Part shown: piece after piece, positions 53,540 through 64,000 of the stretch
How the letters are laid out: each line of letters opens with the position of its first letter
How positions within the stretch are numbered: the first letter of the stretch is position 1
Assembly (NCBI RefSeq): GCF_040954645.1
Contig: NC_092803.1
Span: forward strand, 12,463,230-12,527,229
Reading direction: 5' to 3'
Origin: Diabrotica undecimpunctata
Lineage: Eukaryota > Arthropoda > Insecta > Coleoptera > Chrysomelidae
Length of the DNA: 64,000 bases
The notes under the pieces: model-generated
Seen by the model: the letters and a program-made list of their open reading frames with translations, nothing else
Databases searched by the model: none
What the model was told of the DNA's origin: nothing
Program-made: the position numbers and the translations under genes

Positions 53540-54425
53540 TGTTGTTCTTTATATTTTTGGCCTCTCAATGAAAAAGCAAGTATTTTCGAAGCACTTTTTC
53601 CACTCAGATTGAGGTAACTCCAAAATATAGGTTTTGAATTGTTTCTTCGAGCGTCGAAAATCATTGACCACGCAATTTATTTTTGATGTGCGGTAATAAA
53701 AACAAGTTATTGGGTGCCATATCAGGACTGTACAGCGGATGACACGTTAATTAGATGTTTTTTCTGTTCAAAGACTTCGTTGTGTGTCCTGATGTGTGTG
53801 AGCTTGCATTGTGGTGGTGAAGAGTGATTCGTCTGTTCGTATTTTTTCCGAATTTTACAGAAAACCTTTGGCAAACAAATGATTGTATACCATTTAGAAT
53901 TAACTCTCTTACGTTCTTGTAACGGCAATGTAACTATATGATTATTTACACCAAAGAGACAAGCGACCATTTTTTTAGATGTGCTTCTTCCACGAACAAC
54001 TTTTGTTAGATTTGACTCATATTGGAACACTCATACGGTCGATTGCTGTTTGGTTTCGGGCTCATATGTATAGATCCATATTTCGTCACCGGTGAAGATG
54101 TTACATACAGCAGTTGATGCACTTCGATCCCATTTCTTTAACATTTCCTTGCACCAATTGACATGAGCCTCTCTTTGACCTTTTGTGGGATATGTGGCAA
54201 CTAACGTGAACAAATCTTTTTTACAGCCAAATGATCATACACTATCTTATTGAGACTTGTCATACGAATACCCAAGAATGGCTCAATCTTACGGTATATC
54301 ACGTGACGATCTTGCTCTATAAGTTCACGCACAGCATCGATGGTTTCTGTTATAACAGCCGATTTTGGGCGACCTTCACGAAATTCGTCTTGGAGAGAGC
54401 GCCGACCACGACGTCTTGATAATCT
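53540..54425 (-). pseudogene. Broken mariner transposase
   Basis: Minus-strand pieces in order are a helix-turn-helix end (IEPFLGIRMTSLNKIVYDHL then AVKKICSR, near 54280-54220) and LVATYPTKGQREAHVNWCKE then ML. The first catalytic block is FTGDEIWIYTYEPETKQQS (near 54080), where the TGDE-W-Y-Y-P-K-QS pattern is diagnostic of mariner. KKMVACLFGV is next, followed by out-of-frame remnants of the second block (QCKLTHIRTH near 53780) and of the C-terminus (near 53650-53580). Stops and several frameshifts disrupt it. It lies just upstream of the P450 promoter. Confidence 0.8.
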
Positions 54426-54429
54426 ACGT

Positions 54430-54585
54430 CGAAATTAATAATTCTTCATAAACTAAATTACTAGGTATGATACACGTTGAGCGTAGATGTGGCTATTACC
54501 CCCTTTTTTGCAATGGGTTCGTAAAACCATCCATCTATGTCCGTCGGAAAAGTTCAAAGTAAGCTATTTAACTCTCTCTCTCTTG
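54430..54585. other. No recognised gene; short CT run
   Basis: A short sequence between the mariner and the LINE end with a (CT)n run near 54573-54583. Confidence 0.4.
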
Positions 54586-54589
54586 TCGT

Positions 54590-54835
54590 TTCCTCATTGC
54601 TGAGGATCGTGATTTCCTACAATGCGGGCTGTCAATTCTCTCCATCTCTTGCGATTTTGGACTGCTCTCATGGACTCGGAAAACGTCTCTCCAGTGGCTT
54701 TCTGTACTTGATCTGACCATCGGATAGGTGAGCGTCCTCTGCCTCTACGTCCTTCTACGTTTCCGCACACAATTAGTCTTTCTAAGTTGTCATTGTCTCT
54801 TCTCGCAATGTGGCCAAAAAACTTTAAAACATTTG
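54590..54835 (-). pseudogene. LINE polymerase C-terminal fragment
   Basis: The minus strand gives RRDNDNLERLIVCGNVEGRR then GRGRSPIRWSDQVQKATGE and NRKRWRELTARIVGNHDPQ, the basic C-terminal end of a non-LTR polymerase. It is a different family from the QGKIKGKR copies. Only about 80 residues remain. Confidence 0.7.
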
Positions 54836-54839
54836 CAAG

Positions 54840-56745
54840 ACACTGAGAGGAGAGTCTGGTCTATTTAACTAAAGTCGGTAAAAAGCGAAGTTTCTTCTAG
54901 GATGCCAATGTATTCGTCAAGAAGTTCATAGCAAAGGTCAGCAATTTGGTGGAGAGGTGAGGGAGTTTCTTTTTGGGTTTCTCAATGGATTGACATTACC
55001 GAAAGATGAGTAGTGAAATTTTAGAATAATTTAGGCCCAGATATTTTGGACAGAAATGTTTTCTTGGGTGTAATTTCTACTAAGAGACTCTCTCTGATCC
55101 TGTGTAAATTCTACTGAGAGACTAAGTCTCTCATATGTGGATGGGATGTTCAATAGGAAATATGTTTATGTGGAGAATATCTTCTTTTAAAGTATGCACC
55201 TTATGTGTGACATCGTGACTGAGTTGACAGTAGATGTTATCTTGATTCTATAGTCAGTCAGAGTATGTACGTTTTGTATGTAGGTAGAAGTGTTTTGCCT
55301 GTCTGAATTTGCTCGATATAGTATTGTGAAGTCTAATTTTTCGTCTTCCTTTATCTAGGGTTGCTTTCCGATGAAGTCTGCAGTTCAAGTACGTGATCTG
55401 ATCGCTTAAGTAAAGTCGACCTTCTCATAGTTTGAAGTAAATTATTTGTTTTACCTGCTGTGTACAGTTTAAAAACAGTTAAGGCAAGTTTGAGCGCTTC
55501 TTGTACTCGATGATATCTGTGTGTTTTGATGTTGTTACCAGATTAGTGTCGTTTTCGTAAATATAAGTCGATGTTTGATATAGCATGGCGTATAGTATCG
55601 GTGCGAGAATGGAAATTTAAGGTACTACTGCGCTGAAATTGAAAGATTTGTGTGTATGTGTGTGTGTGTGTGTATGTGCTGTCAGTTTTCTTTGACACTG
55701 AACTTAATCTATTATCCGAACTGAAACAATTATGGTGTTAAGAAATGATTTTCGCCTAAATCTTTATGCTCCTTTCTGAGAATTACGAATGAAGTTTGAG
55801 TCGGACAGAGGAAAGCAGGAGTCTAAACGAAACTTTCCACTTCATATAATGATATTACATATCGACCTTTGAAATAGTTGAAAATAACTCTTTTTCTCTC
55901 TTTCAGAACCATATTTCTGTAATTTGTTTTATAGAAGAAAGCGTATTATGCACAAGAATAGATAATCCTAGCAATTATCCCGTTGCATGATACATTTTTT
56001 ATTGATTTTAAATTTTAATAATTTATTTTAATAGAATGTTTCTTGTTACAGGTAAGCTCTTTTGTCCCGTTGTATTGGTAAGACCTTTTTTCATTAAATT
56101 TAACATTTTTAACATACTTACGTAATATACTTTACTCAAAATATTTTATTTATAATTTAAAAATATTTTTAATTAATCCTTAAACAACGACGTTCAATTT
56201 TATTACGTAAAGTACTACTTGAGATCCATTAGTGATCCCATCACTTGATGATCATGATCATTTTTTATGGAAACGTCTAATTTTACTAAGTAAACGTAAG
56301 TTTTAAGAAAGAAATGGCTAATGGTATTCCCAAATTAAGTATTTTCACTTATTCCAGGTAACGAAACACTGATGATGGGTTTTTATTCCTAAAGCGTCCT
56401 GTGATGTAACCCCAAAGGGATTTTAAATTATATACCTTTATCCGATAGGTATCCCAAAGGATTTTGTAATTGATGGTATACAGCCAAATAATGAATTCCA
56501 TTTTCCTTGTGGATTCCAACACTACTTAAAAGGCTTAATTACCACCAAAAACTAAAAAATAATATATATCCAAAGATGTAACGTAAACATCGCTGGTCAA
56601 AATGCGGTTTTCATGGATGTTAATTATTTAAACTTAGTGGAAGGCATTAGAAGTTTTGGAAAAACCTTAAAATCTCAGCTATACGAGATTTCAGAGATAA
56701 AATTGTCCATTATTAAACTGAAGGTTAAAAAATGTGGTCCCCATT
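54840..56745. other. No recognised gene; possible LINE traces
   Basis: The minus strand near 55620-55480 gives ISILAPILYAMLYQ and YIYENDTNLV, faintly like motifs B and C of a jockey-type polymerase, but the match is too weak to call. A (GT)n microsatellite lies at 55651-55679. The rest is AT-rich. Confidence 0.35.
55651..55679. repeat. (GT)n microsatellite
   Basis: A GT-repeat tract with two interrupting A bases. Confidence 0.85.
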
Positions 56746-57059
56746 GTTTAACCCTGCGTTGGTGTGGTGTATAAAACTTACGTGTCTGGTTTGGTGGGTT
56801 GTGACACACCCCATAGCAAAATACGTCTTGGAAAACTCAATACTTGAGTATTAAAAAAATTGAAAAAGTATTATCAGCTCAAACAATTTATTGCACAGTT
56901 CAAAAACAGCAGAAATAGCAACTTAAAATCATTACATTTGTCTGAAATGAAAAAAAAACTAAATACTTCTGAACACAGAACACAACACAACATTATAAAG
57001 AATAATACATACATCAACAAAAGTTTACATCATTTACTGACTTTACTCTTTGACGCAAA

Positions 57060-58765
57060 TATCGCATTTGAAACATGCGTGTTCTAAACAAACAAAATGT
57101 CTGCAATCATAACACACGCAGCGACTTTTTCTGTCTCTTGTTATGGAACACACTACACATCTACCTTGTACTTTCTAACGTTTAGGCAACGGTTCATCAC
57201 AATCTGCAGTCTTATAGCCCGGTGTCTCACGCAGCTTTCTCCGCAACCAGGATTCTGTTGTCTTTCTCCCATATAATCTGCTATCGGTGACAAACTAAGA
57301 TATTTCAAATATTTTTGACGCTTCAGTGTATAGTCATTATTGTAGATCTTATAGATTTTTTTTTAACCTATTCTCTATCCTTCCATTGTTGGATGTAGGT
57401 CTCCCCCAGTTCTCTCCATCTTTCCCTATCTTGAGCTGTTCTCTGCCATGTGGGACCTCCTTGTTTCCTGATGTCATCTTTCTACCTCATCTGTGGTCTG
57501 CTTCTTGATCTCTTTGCATTGTATGGACGCCACTTTCCGATGGCATTGTTCTATCGTCCGTCTTGGAGACGTTCATTGTGTCCAGCCCATTTCCATTTCA
57601 GTTTTGCTGCTTGTTCTATCGCGTCTACTGTCTTTGTTCTGGTTCTGATTCACTGGTTACGTTTTCTTTCTTTAAGTGATATACCCAACATTTGTCTCTC
57701 CATCGCTCTTTGTGCCTTCCTTATCCTATCCAAATTGGCCTGTGTAAGTGTCCATTTCTGTGCTCCGTAGGTGAGCACCGGTATTATACAGGAGTTATAT
57801 ACCTTGCTTCGTAAGTATAGATGGATTGTTTGATTTTTTAGAACATAAAAAAGTTTGCTGAACGCTGCCCGTTCGCGCTTGCGTTTCCCGTAGATGAGTG
57901 TATTCTGTCATTATGATGTAGTGTTGATAACAAGAGAACATTTTTGTTTTTCTTTGGGATATAGGATACTAAGGTTGTATTTTTTTGGAAACCAAAAAGT
58001 GTAGAATACTGTTCTCGATTTTTTGTGTTGACCATTGTGGAAGGAATTAGCTTCTTGTTCTTTCAAACAGTACCAACAGATGTTAATTGGTGTTCTTCAA
58101 GAAGTTGTTGCATTAATGAATAATTAGTGAACCAATTATCGAATGTGATATTTCGTTTACTGCCAGACAATGGTGAAATCAATCGTAAAACTACATCTGT
58201 AGGATTCTTACTCAGTTTGAAAGGACCATCCGGTTGAGAACCACAATAAATTTCCAAGTTTGTAGTATAATAACATCTTGAATCGACCAAAGCAAAGATT
58301 TTGATTCCACAACGAGCCTCCAATTTTTCATCAACAGTGAGATACATGCCAGGTGGATATGCAGACTGAAAATTGTCAACTAATCTTTCGAAAACACCTC
58401 TAATTGGGGCTAATTTATCGATTTTGATTCTATCTACGCGTGTAGCTCCATTGTTAAACCGCAAGCACCTTAGCTGAAATTAAAAGCGTTTTAGAGACAT
58501 AGTTTTTTTGAATATTGGCATTTCTGTGCCAATTAGCCCACGTCGTCACTTTATCTCTGCCCCAATAATATCTAGCAAATGAAATCACATCATCTCCATT
58601 TTCTTGTTCACTTTCATCTTCATCGCCATCTTATTCTGTGTCTATGTTATGAGAACTTTTACTAACATTGTCGAGCTACACTTCGTCTTCGGAATCAGGA
58701 ATAGCCTCAGCTTTATTACTTTGTACCTCTTCCTAGAATCTTAGCAACGTTGCTTGCTCTTATTC
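57060..58765 (-). pseudogene. Broken piggyBac transposase, second family
   Basis: On the minus strand the N-terminal part (58765-58470) is acidic and contains DSEDEV and SFARYYWGRDKVTTWANWHR. The core (58464-58063) contains LRFNNGATRVDRIKIDKLAPI then MYLTVDEKLEARCGIKIF, where about 15 residues after DEKLEA are missing relative to the family. The second catalytic Asp is in RNITFDNWFTN. A further piece (58035-57840) leads to the LINE insertion. Beyond it, 57300-57060 encodes the Cys-rich C-terminal domain (RCVVCSITRDRKSRCVCYDC). Frameshifts, the internal deletion and the LINE inactivate it. The third catalytic block is not visible. Confidence 0.82.
57357..57815 (-). mobile_element. LINE 3' fragment inside the second piggyBac
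   Basis: TATAGAT at 57350-57356 and 57816-57822 is a candidate 7-bp target duplication. On the minus strand the piece codes for YNSCIIPVLTYGAQKWTLTQ then RIRKAQRAMERQMLGI, KWKWAGHNERLQDGR and, at the end, RTAQDRERWRELGETYIQQW, the C-terminal third of an RTE-type LINE polymerase. A T-run on the plus strand marks its poly(A) end. Its frame has stops. Confidence 0.8.
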
Positions 58766-59099
58766 GTAACTAGACATATTTATAACAAATTTTGAGCACA
58801 ACCAGAGTAAAAAACAAAAAAAATCACGTGAACTTCGGAAAAAATGTCCAGGCATCAACAATGATTAACTGACTGACGCCAGAGGTGTGGTGGGATGTGA
58901 CATACCCCTCCGGCATATTCTGACATCTATGTAAGTTGTTATTGAAGAAATTATGAAAATAACAATGATACTCTATAGAGTGATGTTATAGTAACAGCTA
59001 CTGAACAGTAGAGGGCGGTAAGATGCTGTTTTTGCAAGAAATTCCATTTTTTGCATTTGTAGGGTATATCACACCTCACCACACCAACGCAGGGTTAAG

Positions 59100-60840
59100 G
59101 ATTAAAAATATTTTAGGGTTAAATTTCGACTCATATTCAGTACTTTCTAAAATGTACGGTATATAAGAAAAACATAACATAAGTTTAATAAGGTAAATTG
59201 AAAGTTACATAAATAGAATCCAACGATTTTTACAAATTACCATAAATGATCCATAATTCATAAATTACTATAAAAGTGGCACCATTTACATGCGATTTAA
59301 AAGTCAAAATATTAAATAAAAAGCCAATAATTATTGTAATAATGATGGCGTATTCCCAAAAAAATGTTTAATAAAATCTCATACGCTAGTATATAATAAT
59401 TTTAATGTCACATTTAACTGGAACAAATTTTTGCAATATATGGTCCACAAAATTATTTGTTTTGTTTGTTTAAAATGTACAAAATTTCTTACCATTAGCT
59501 TAGCCTTTTTCGCAATGTATGCAAAACCTACGTACTTCAAAATTAATCGAACTATTTAGATTTAATCACATATCCAAACGACACATATCAATATACACAT
59601 TCAATAAATATATACTACGTACTAAACGTAGCCATATCTCTATCACTATTCTAGGTCGAATGATAATAATACGGTAGATTTGATTGCATTTCGCGCAAAT
59701 TTTCCTTCTTATGACGTAAGGAGAGAAACTAGAGTTGAAAAAAGAAGGGAATAGTAGTTACAGTTTCTATTTATTTGGCGCATACACGTTCAAGGTTCTT
59801 CATAAAGTTTTCCTGATAAACTAATAAAATAACATCGTATTTAGATACAAAAATAAATATTTGAATGTTTTATCTGATCATTTATTTTTATCTCCTATAT
59901 GCAACAAAGCGGATGACAGATATAACGTTTAGTACAGATATAAAGGAACAACTATAAGAAATATTAACAGAATTAATGAGTAGTTAAATAAAGTAGGTCT
60001 CAAATCTAATTATTGACAACGACATTGTTGAAAATATGTAGATCACTGTACAGATACAAAAAAAAAATGTAAAGGAAGGATTACAAGATTAGTGACAAAT
60101 ACTAACAATATGTTTCTACTTAATCCTAGTCTTCCCTCGGCATTCTTTATCAACGTCCAAAATAAAGCGTTATACTGAGCAATAAACCCGATTGTTTCCG
60201 ATTGAATTTAATACTGTTTAAAATAACATCTTTTATTTATTTTGAGAAGTAGGGGAAATATGCCTATGATGGACCCCTTAAGAAAATATTTTTATAACAA
60301 TTTTAATTATTTACTTAGCAGGTTTTAAGTATGACCACATAACATCTTATTAGTTGTACTATATGCAAATGTTTCAAATTGTGCAGAAGTGATGATAAAA
60401 ATGTATTCATAATTTACTAAATACCAGAGTTTATTTGGGATCCAGAATATTAATATTAATTTTTAAATTAACATATTCAACGGATATAATCAGTATACAC
60501 ATCCATTTCCATATTCTCAATATCCAACAATGTCAGGAAAAAAAAATGAAGAATTAAAAAATAAGTTGTAATTTATTAAAAATTGCACGTTAGATTATAC
60601 GGATAATTGTATGTTTATTCCTCTGATTGTAAAAAAATTCCTCTGATTGTAAAAATTGTTTGTCTTAAAATTTGTCTGGCTAATTGGCTCGGCCAAGGCC
60701 ATCAAACTAAAATTAAAAAAAAAAAACTTTAATGTTCAAATCAAAGCTGACCTGTTTAACAACTAGAATATTTTCCACAACAAATGCAAATGGGACCACA
60801 TCGTGTATCATAAATCCAGCAAATTTTGCTCCAAACCAGT
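59100..60840. other. AT-rich stretch with no recognised gene
   Basis: No family-like frame on either strand. Near 60246-60280 the sequence ggggaaatatgcctatgatgg resembles ends of pogo-like elements and might belong to the pseudogene at 61205-62264, but no partner end was found. Confidence 0.4.
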
Positions 60841-60859
60841 CAAACCAATCATTGCAGTT

Positions 60860-61208
60860 ACCTCAACCTCAATACCGCAATTCAGTCTAAAGTACATTAC
60901 CGTAATATCACCCACCAAGCACATCTAAAACAAATGGTGAAGAATGGCAAACAGTTCATAATAAAAAACGAACGAAAAATAGTCAGGAACAACATCTCAA
61001 ACTTAAACAAACCAAAATAGATAACTACTAGCTGAACACACCAACAGAAAATAAATTTAATGTATTAATTAAGGAAGAAGCAGAGACTGAAGAGGCAAAA
61101 AAACAGAAAGAGAAACCTCCACCGATATTGTTGGTGTTAAAAATATCCAACCATTAAACGAACTATTAAACACTATACCCAAAGACAAACATTTAATCAC
61201 TGTACTAA
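60860..61208 (+). pseudogene. Retrotransposon ORF1 (PRE_C2HC-like) fragment
   Basis: The plus strand, with one frameshift near 61115, gives KEEAETEEAKKQKEKPPPI then VGVKNIQPLNELLNTIPKD and HLITVLND. The pattern PPPI-V-GV--I-PL-ELL is the start of the PRE_C2HC-type domain in ORF1 (gag-like) proteins of jockey-type LINEs. The zinc knuckles that should follow are absent. Confidence 0.45.
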
Positions 61209-62264
61209 ATGATTAACAAGTCGGTAACAAAATCTTCTGAACATATAGCAGGATTCATGAGAAAATTCCTGTGGCCTTGAAACCAGAGATTCCTTTGTCT
61301 AAGCTTGCTACTCTGGAATAAGCTTTGTTGAATAGTCCTGCAATCTCGTATGGTGTAATTTCTACCATATTTTTGGATTTTATAAACATGTTGCATTCCT
61401 TGTTGTAGGCCCTCTTAAGCGGCCCAAAAAAGCCACATCCAGAGGCCGTAATAAGCGATGTGATGAATGTGGCGGAAGGGAAAGCATTATAATATTATTT
61501 GCTTTAGCCACTTCCCAGGCTTCTAAAGTAAAGTGACTATTGTGGTTGTCCATAATCAAGAGAACAGGTTGTTCAGCAGTAGGTTTTGAGTGCTCAATGA
61601 AATGTCGCAGTCATTTAATGTATATGCTTTCATTTGTTCAGCCGGTATGAGAACATGCATATACAGCTTCTGGTGGACCATTTTTTTCTAACTGCGGCGA
61701 GTGACGTTGTCGAGGGAAAATAACATGAGGCGGGATGAAGGATCCTGAAGCATTTATAGCACAGATAACCGTGATGTTTTTACCTCTTTCCCTTAGTTTG
61801 AAAAAGCCAGGTAACAATTATCTGCCCGCAGACTTCTTGGCTTCGTTAAATCGATCTGCGACACCAAATTTTTCAGCCACGGCATAACATGTCTTACAAA
61901 ACTGAAACCTTGTCAGTCCGTAAAATTAATTTGATATTTTATACATAATATGATCAGCCAGTATGGTTTCTTCTTTGTCAGTGAACACTGGGGGCCTTCC
62001 TAGCTTTAGAGGACATTTGTGCCTATCATTATTCGACTTTGCTAATCTAAACCTCTTTTTCAAAATACTGTAGGGTATTCCAGTCTTTTTTGATACTTTG
62101 TATACAGATGTACCGCCACGCCGAAGTATTTCGACAGTATTTTCCAGGGATTCTGCAGTCTCTGCAGAAAGCAAAGATGCTTTTGTAGTTTTTCGTTCCT
62201 TTTTTCTTGGTAATTTTGTATCTGAAAAAAATATTATAAAATATATTAAATTGCAATGGGGCAA
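61205..62264 (-). pseudogene. Pogo/Tigger-like DDE_1 transposase pseudogene
   Basis: The N-terminal frame (62264-61926) holds a Psq-type helix-turn-helix (LENTVEILRRGGTSVYKVSK then TGIPYSILKKRF) and PLKLGRPPVFTDKEETILAD. After stops and frameshifts the catalytic DDE_1 part appears: VICAINASGS (about 61755), LLIMDNHNSHF (second acidic block near 61545), and LLPLDVAFFGPLKRAYNKE-like sequence leading into NMVEITPYEIAGLFNKAYSR and ATGIFLMNPAICSEDF at the C-terminus (61385-61240). The order Psq, CENP-B-like, DDE_1 is that of pogo-type transposases. The central region has several stops, so it is not functional. Confidence 0.78.
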
Positions 62265-62309
62265 TAAGAGCTACAATGGCTATTCAGAGCCTAATAAACT
62301 CTAATTACA

Positions 62310-64000
62310 AAAATACTACCATCTTGAAATTTAATAAAATTATATCCTGAATATAGCTTCTAATGAAATTATACGCACAGATATTCAAGATTGATAACAT
62401 TAGCTGATATCAACAAGGTTGATAGATATTAACAAAATAGGTTTGATTATACAATAACAAACATATAACTTGACACTTACCGGGTCGTTGAAATTTCGTA
62501 TTTTTTATAAGCTACAAACAAATTGACTAACATTTGTGGTCCGACAATAAGAGGCACTGAGTGACGAAAGCACTCAACTAGCAATTAAGTAAATACGAGC
62601 GATAGTTTTGTCTCTAGATGCCCCGCACACATTACCCGCTGGCTCTCTGATAACGATATAATTTGACCTCTCAAATGGTTGGAAACTCCGTCTTTCAAAT
62701 CTCCCACAATAGGGCACAGCATAAACAATCGGTGACTAACTCAACAAAAACTGCCAAATAGCATCTTGAGTCCAAATTCACCTGTCAACTTAAAATGTCC
62801 GGCTTTTGAAGACTACATGCCGAAAGCTATCTCCTCCCAAATCTTAATATCTTTACTCTTAACTGCTTCTACCCCTTTACACTATATTTTCATGACAAAA
62901 ACGAATAGCGAACAGCAACAAAAAAGCAATAACGAATTTGGAGAAAAATCCGGACTCAAACAATAACTGACTGCTTTGTCGAGTCATCATAATCTCCCTG
63001 CATCACTTTCCCCACCAACCTAAATGGATATTTATTTGGCGCGCAATATTAGGCGAAATAAATATCAGACAAATGCAATTAAAATTATTATATACAGACC
63101 AGAAATGTTTATATTATCAATCCTAGAGACGCCAAAGGATTGAGAATATTTTTCGGTGTTTTAACATATACGAGAAGAAATCGAAATGCCACGCCGTTTA
63201 TAGTAACTATAGCTTTTAATTGCTTAGTTAAATGTTTGGCTACTAATAGTTGACTTACATTACATTGCTTAAAGAAGAATATCCAATTCTGGTAATCAAT
63301 AACACCACTAATTCTTACGAACGGCTCTTTGATCAGCATGGTTGGCTTTTGCTGGTTATTGCTTGCGATATTATAAGGGAATTACGTCGAGGGTGTCGAA
63401 GTACGTATCAGGAAGTTAGTTGCCTACAAAGTTTAAGCTTAGCTAACAGAATTTAAACTTTATTTTGGAGAATTCTAGTGACTACTTACCCTCGACGATG
63501 GCATGTATCTTAAAAATTTCTTGTACTATGACTTATGAGCTTTTAATAGTTTTTAGGACATATTTGTTAATGAGAGTTTTGTTCGGTTTTGGATGGTACA
63601 TATGTTTCCTACTTGGTGGATTATTGCAGAGGGATTATCACGACGTGTGCCCACTATTCTGCTTAAAATTATTCACATTTCCATAAGTTTTTTTTTTCAT
63701 TTGGCGTTTATTTATTCAGTTGGGAAAATTTTGCACAATGCTTTCATGAGGTTAGATCTCTTTTTTACCTGGTTAGACTATTTTTGATATTATTAATATA
63801 ATTGGGTGTTCTTGTAAATTTGACAACCACATAGGACACTCATGATTTGAATGAAAGTGTTTCTCTATTAAGCACTATACGGTTGTATTTCTCCAATGTT
63901 TGCGATGTCTAAATAGAACAAGTTGAGTTTTGATTGCATTTAGGATTACTCTTCATTTCATTATCTAAGAACAGACTCGAGTTGCACTTAGATCGTGCCG
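62310..64000. other. No recognised gene
   Basis: Short frames on both strands (for example 62766-62966 plus, 63109-63339 minus, 63465-63686 plus) show no family resemblance. No terminal repeats of the pogo-like element were identified here. Confidence 0.4.

Larger units (their letters stand above)
56752..59094 (-). mobile_element. piggyBac element (second copy, different family)
   Basis: The ends are CCCTGCGTTGGTGTGGTG and its exact inverse (18 bases), with TTAA target duplications at 56748-56751 and 59095-59098. The length is 2343 bp. Its ends differ from the first piggyBac (34624-37219), so it is another family. A short LINE insertion (57357-57815) interrupts the 3' part of its transposase gene. 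Confidence 0.92.

Noticed and set aside
54840..55640. Possible jockey-type reverse-transcriptase relic on the minus strand
   Set aside because: Only two weak motif-like pieces could be read (ILAPILYAML and YIYENDTNLV); not enough to call.

Overview
The window looks like nuclear DNA of an insect. It is AT-rich, has GT-AG introns and a CYP6-type cytochrome P450, and is packed with arthropod transposon families: Ty3/gypsy, RTE-like and I-like LINEs, Penelope-like, piggyBac, PIF/Harbinger, mariner/Tc1, pogo and MITEs. I cannot name the order or species. Many long frames can be opened only at non-ATG codons, so starts given here were re-chosen at ATG where a start matters.

Only one host gene is recognisable: a complete CYP6-like P450 on the minus strand. 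Its four exons (53295-52872, 48783-48079, 31864-31613, 26678-26512) join in consistent phase-1 GT-AG junctions to a 515-residue protein with every P450 signature present. The gene covers about 27 kb because its introns (about 4.1, 16.2 and 4.9 kb) are full of transposons. Intron 1 holds a degraded LINE. Intron 2 holds an apparently intact 8-kb Ty3/gypsy element (40053-48030), a mariner-type transposase, and a nest of a hammerhead-bearing repeat, two LINE fragments, a piggyBac and a MITE. Intron 3 holds a Harbinger remnant split by an I-like LINE.

Left of the gene (1-26 kb) there is no recognisable host gene. It contains a DNA transposon with perfect 34-bp terminal inverted repeats that carries a nested Tc1-like element (1.2-5.0 kb), several LINE fragments (7-16.7 kb), a non-coding repeat with a hammerhead-ribozyme fold (16.8-17.4 kb), a mariner-type MITE (20.0-20.6 kb), an integrase-like pseudogene beside a 330-bp foldback (22.3-23.8 kb), a Penelope GIY-YIG end (23.9-24.3 kb) and a LINE 5' part (25.1-25.9 kb). 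Right of the gene are a broken mariner, a LINE end, a piggyBac interrupted by a LINE (56.8-59.1 kb), a LINE ORF1 remnant and a pogo-like pseudogene (61.2-62.3 kb).

The most interesting points are the hammerhead-like repeat, present in two diverged copies whose outer stem is kept by compensating changes; the very young LTR insertion in a P450 intron; and several insertion nests with readable target-site duplications, which give relative ages. I saw no CRISPR, operon or other prokaryotic system, and no tRNA or rRNA gene.
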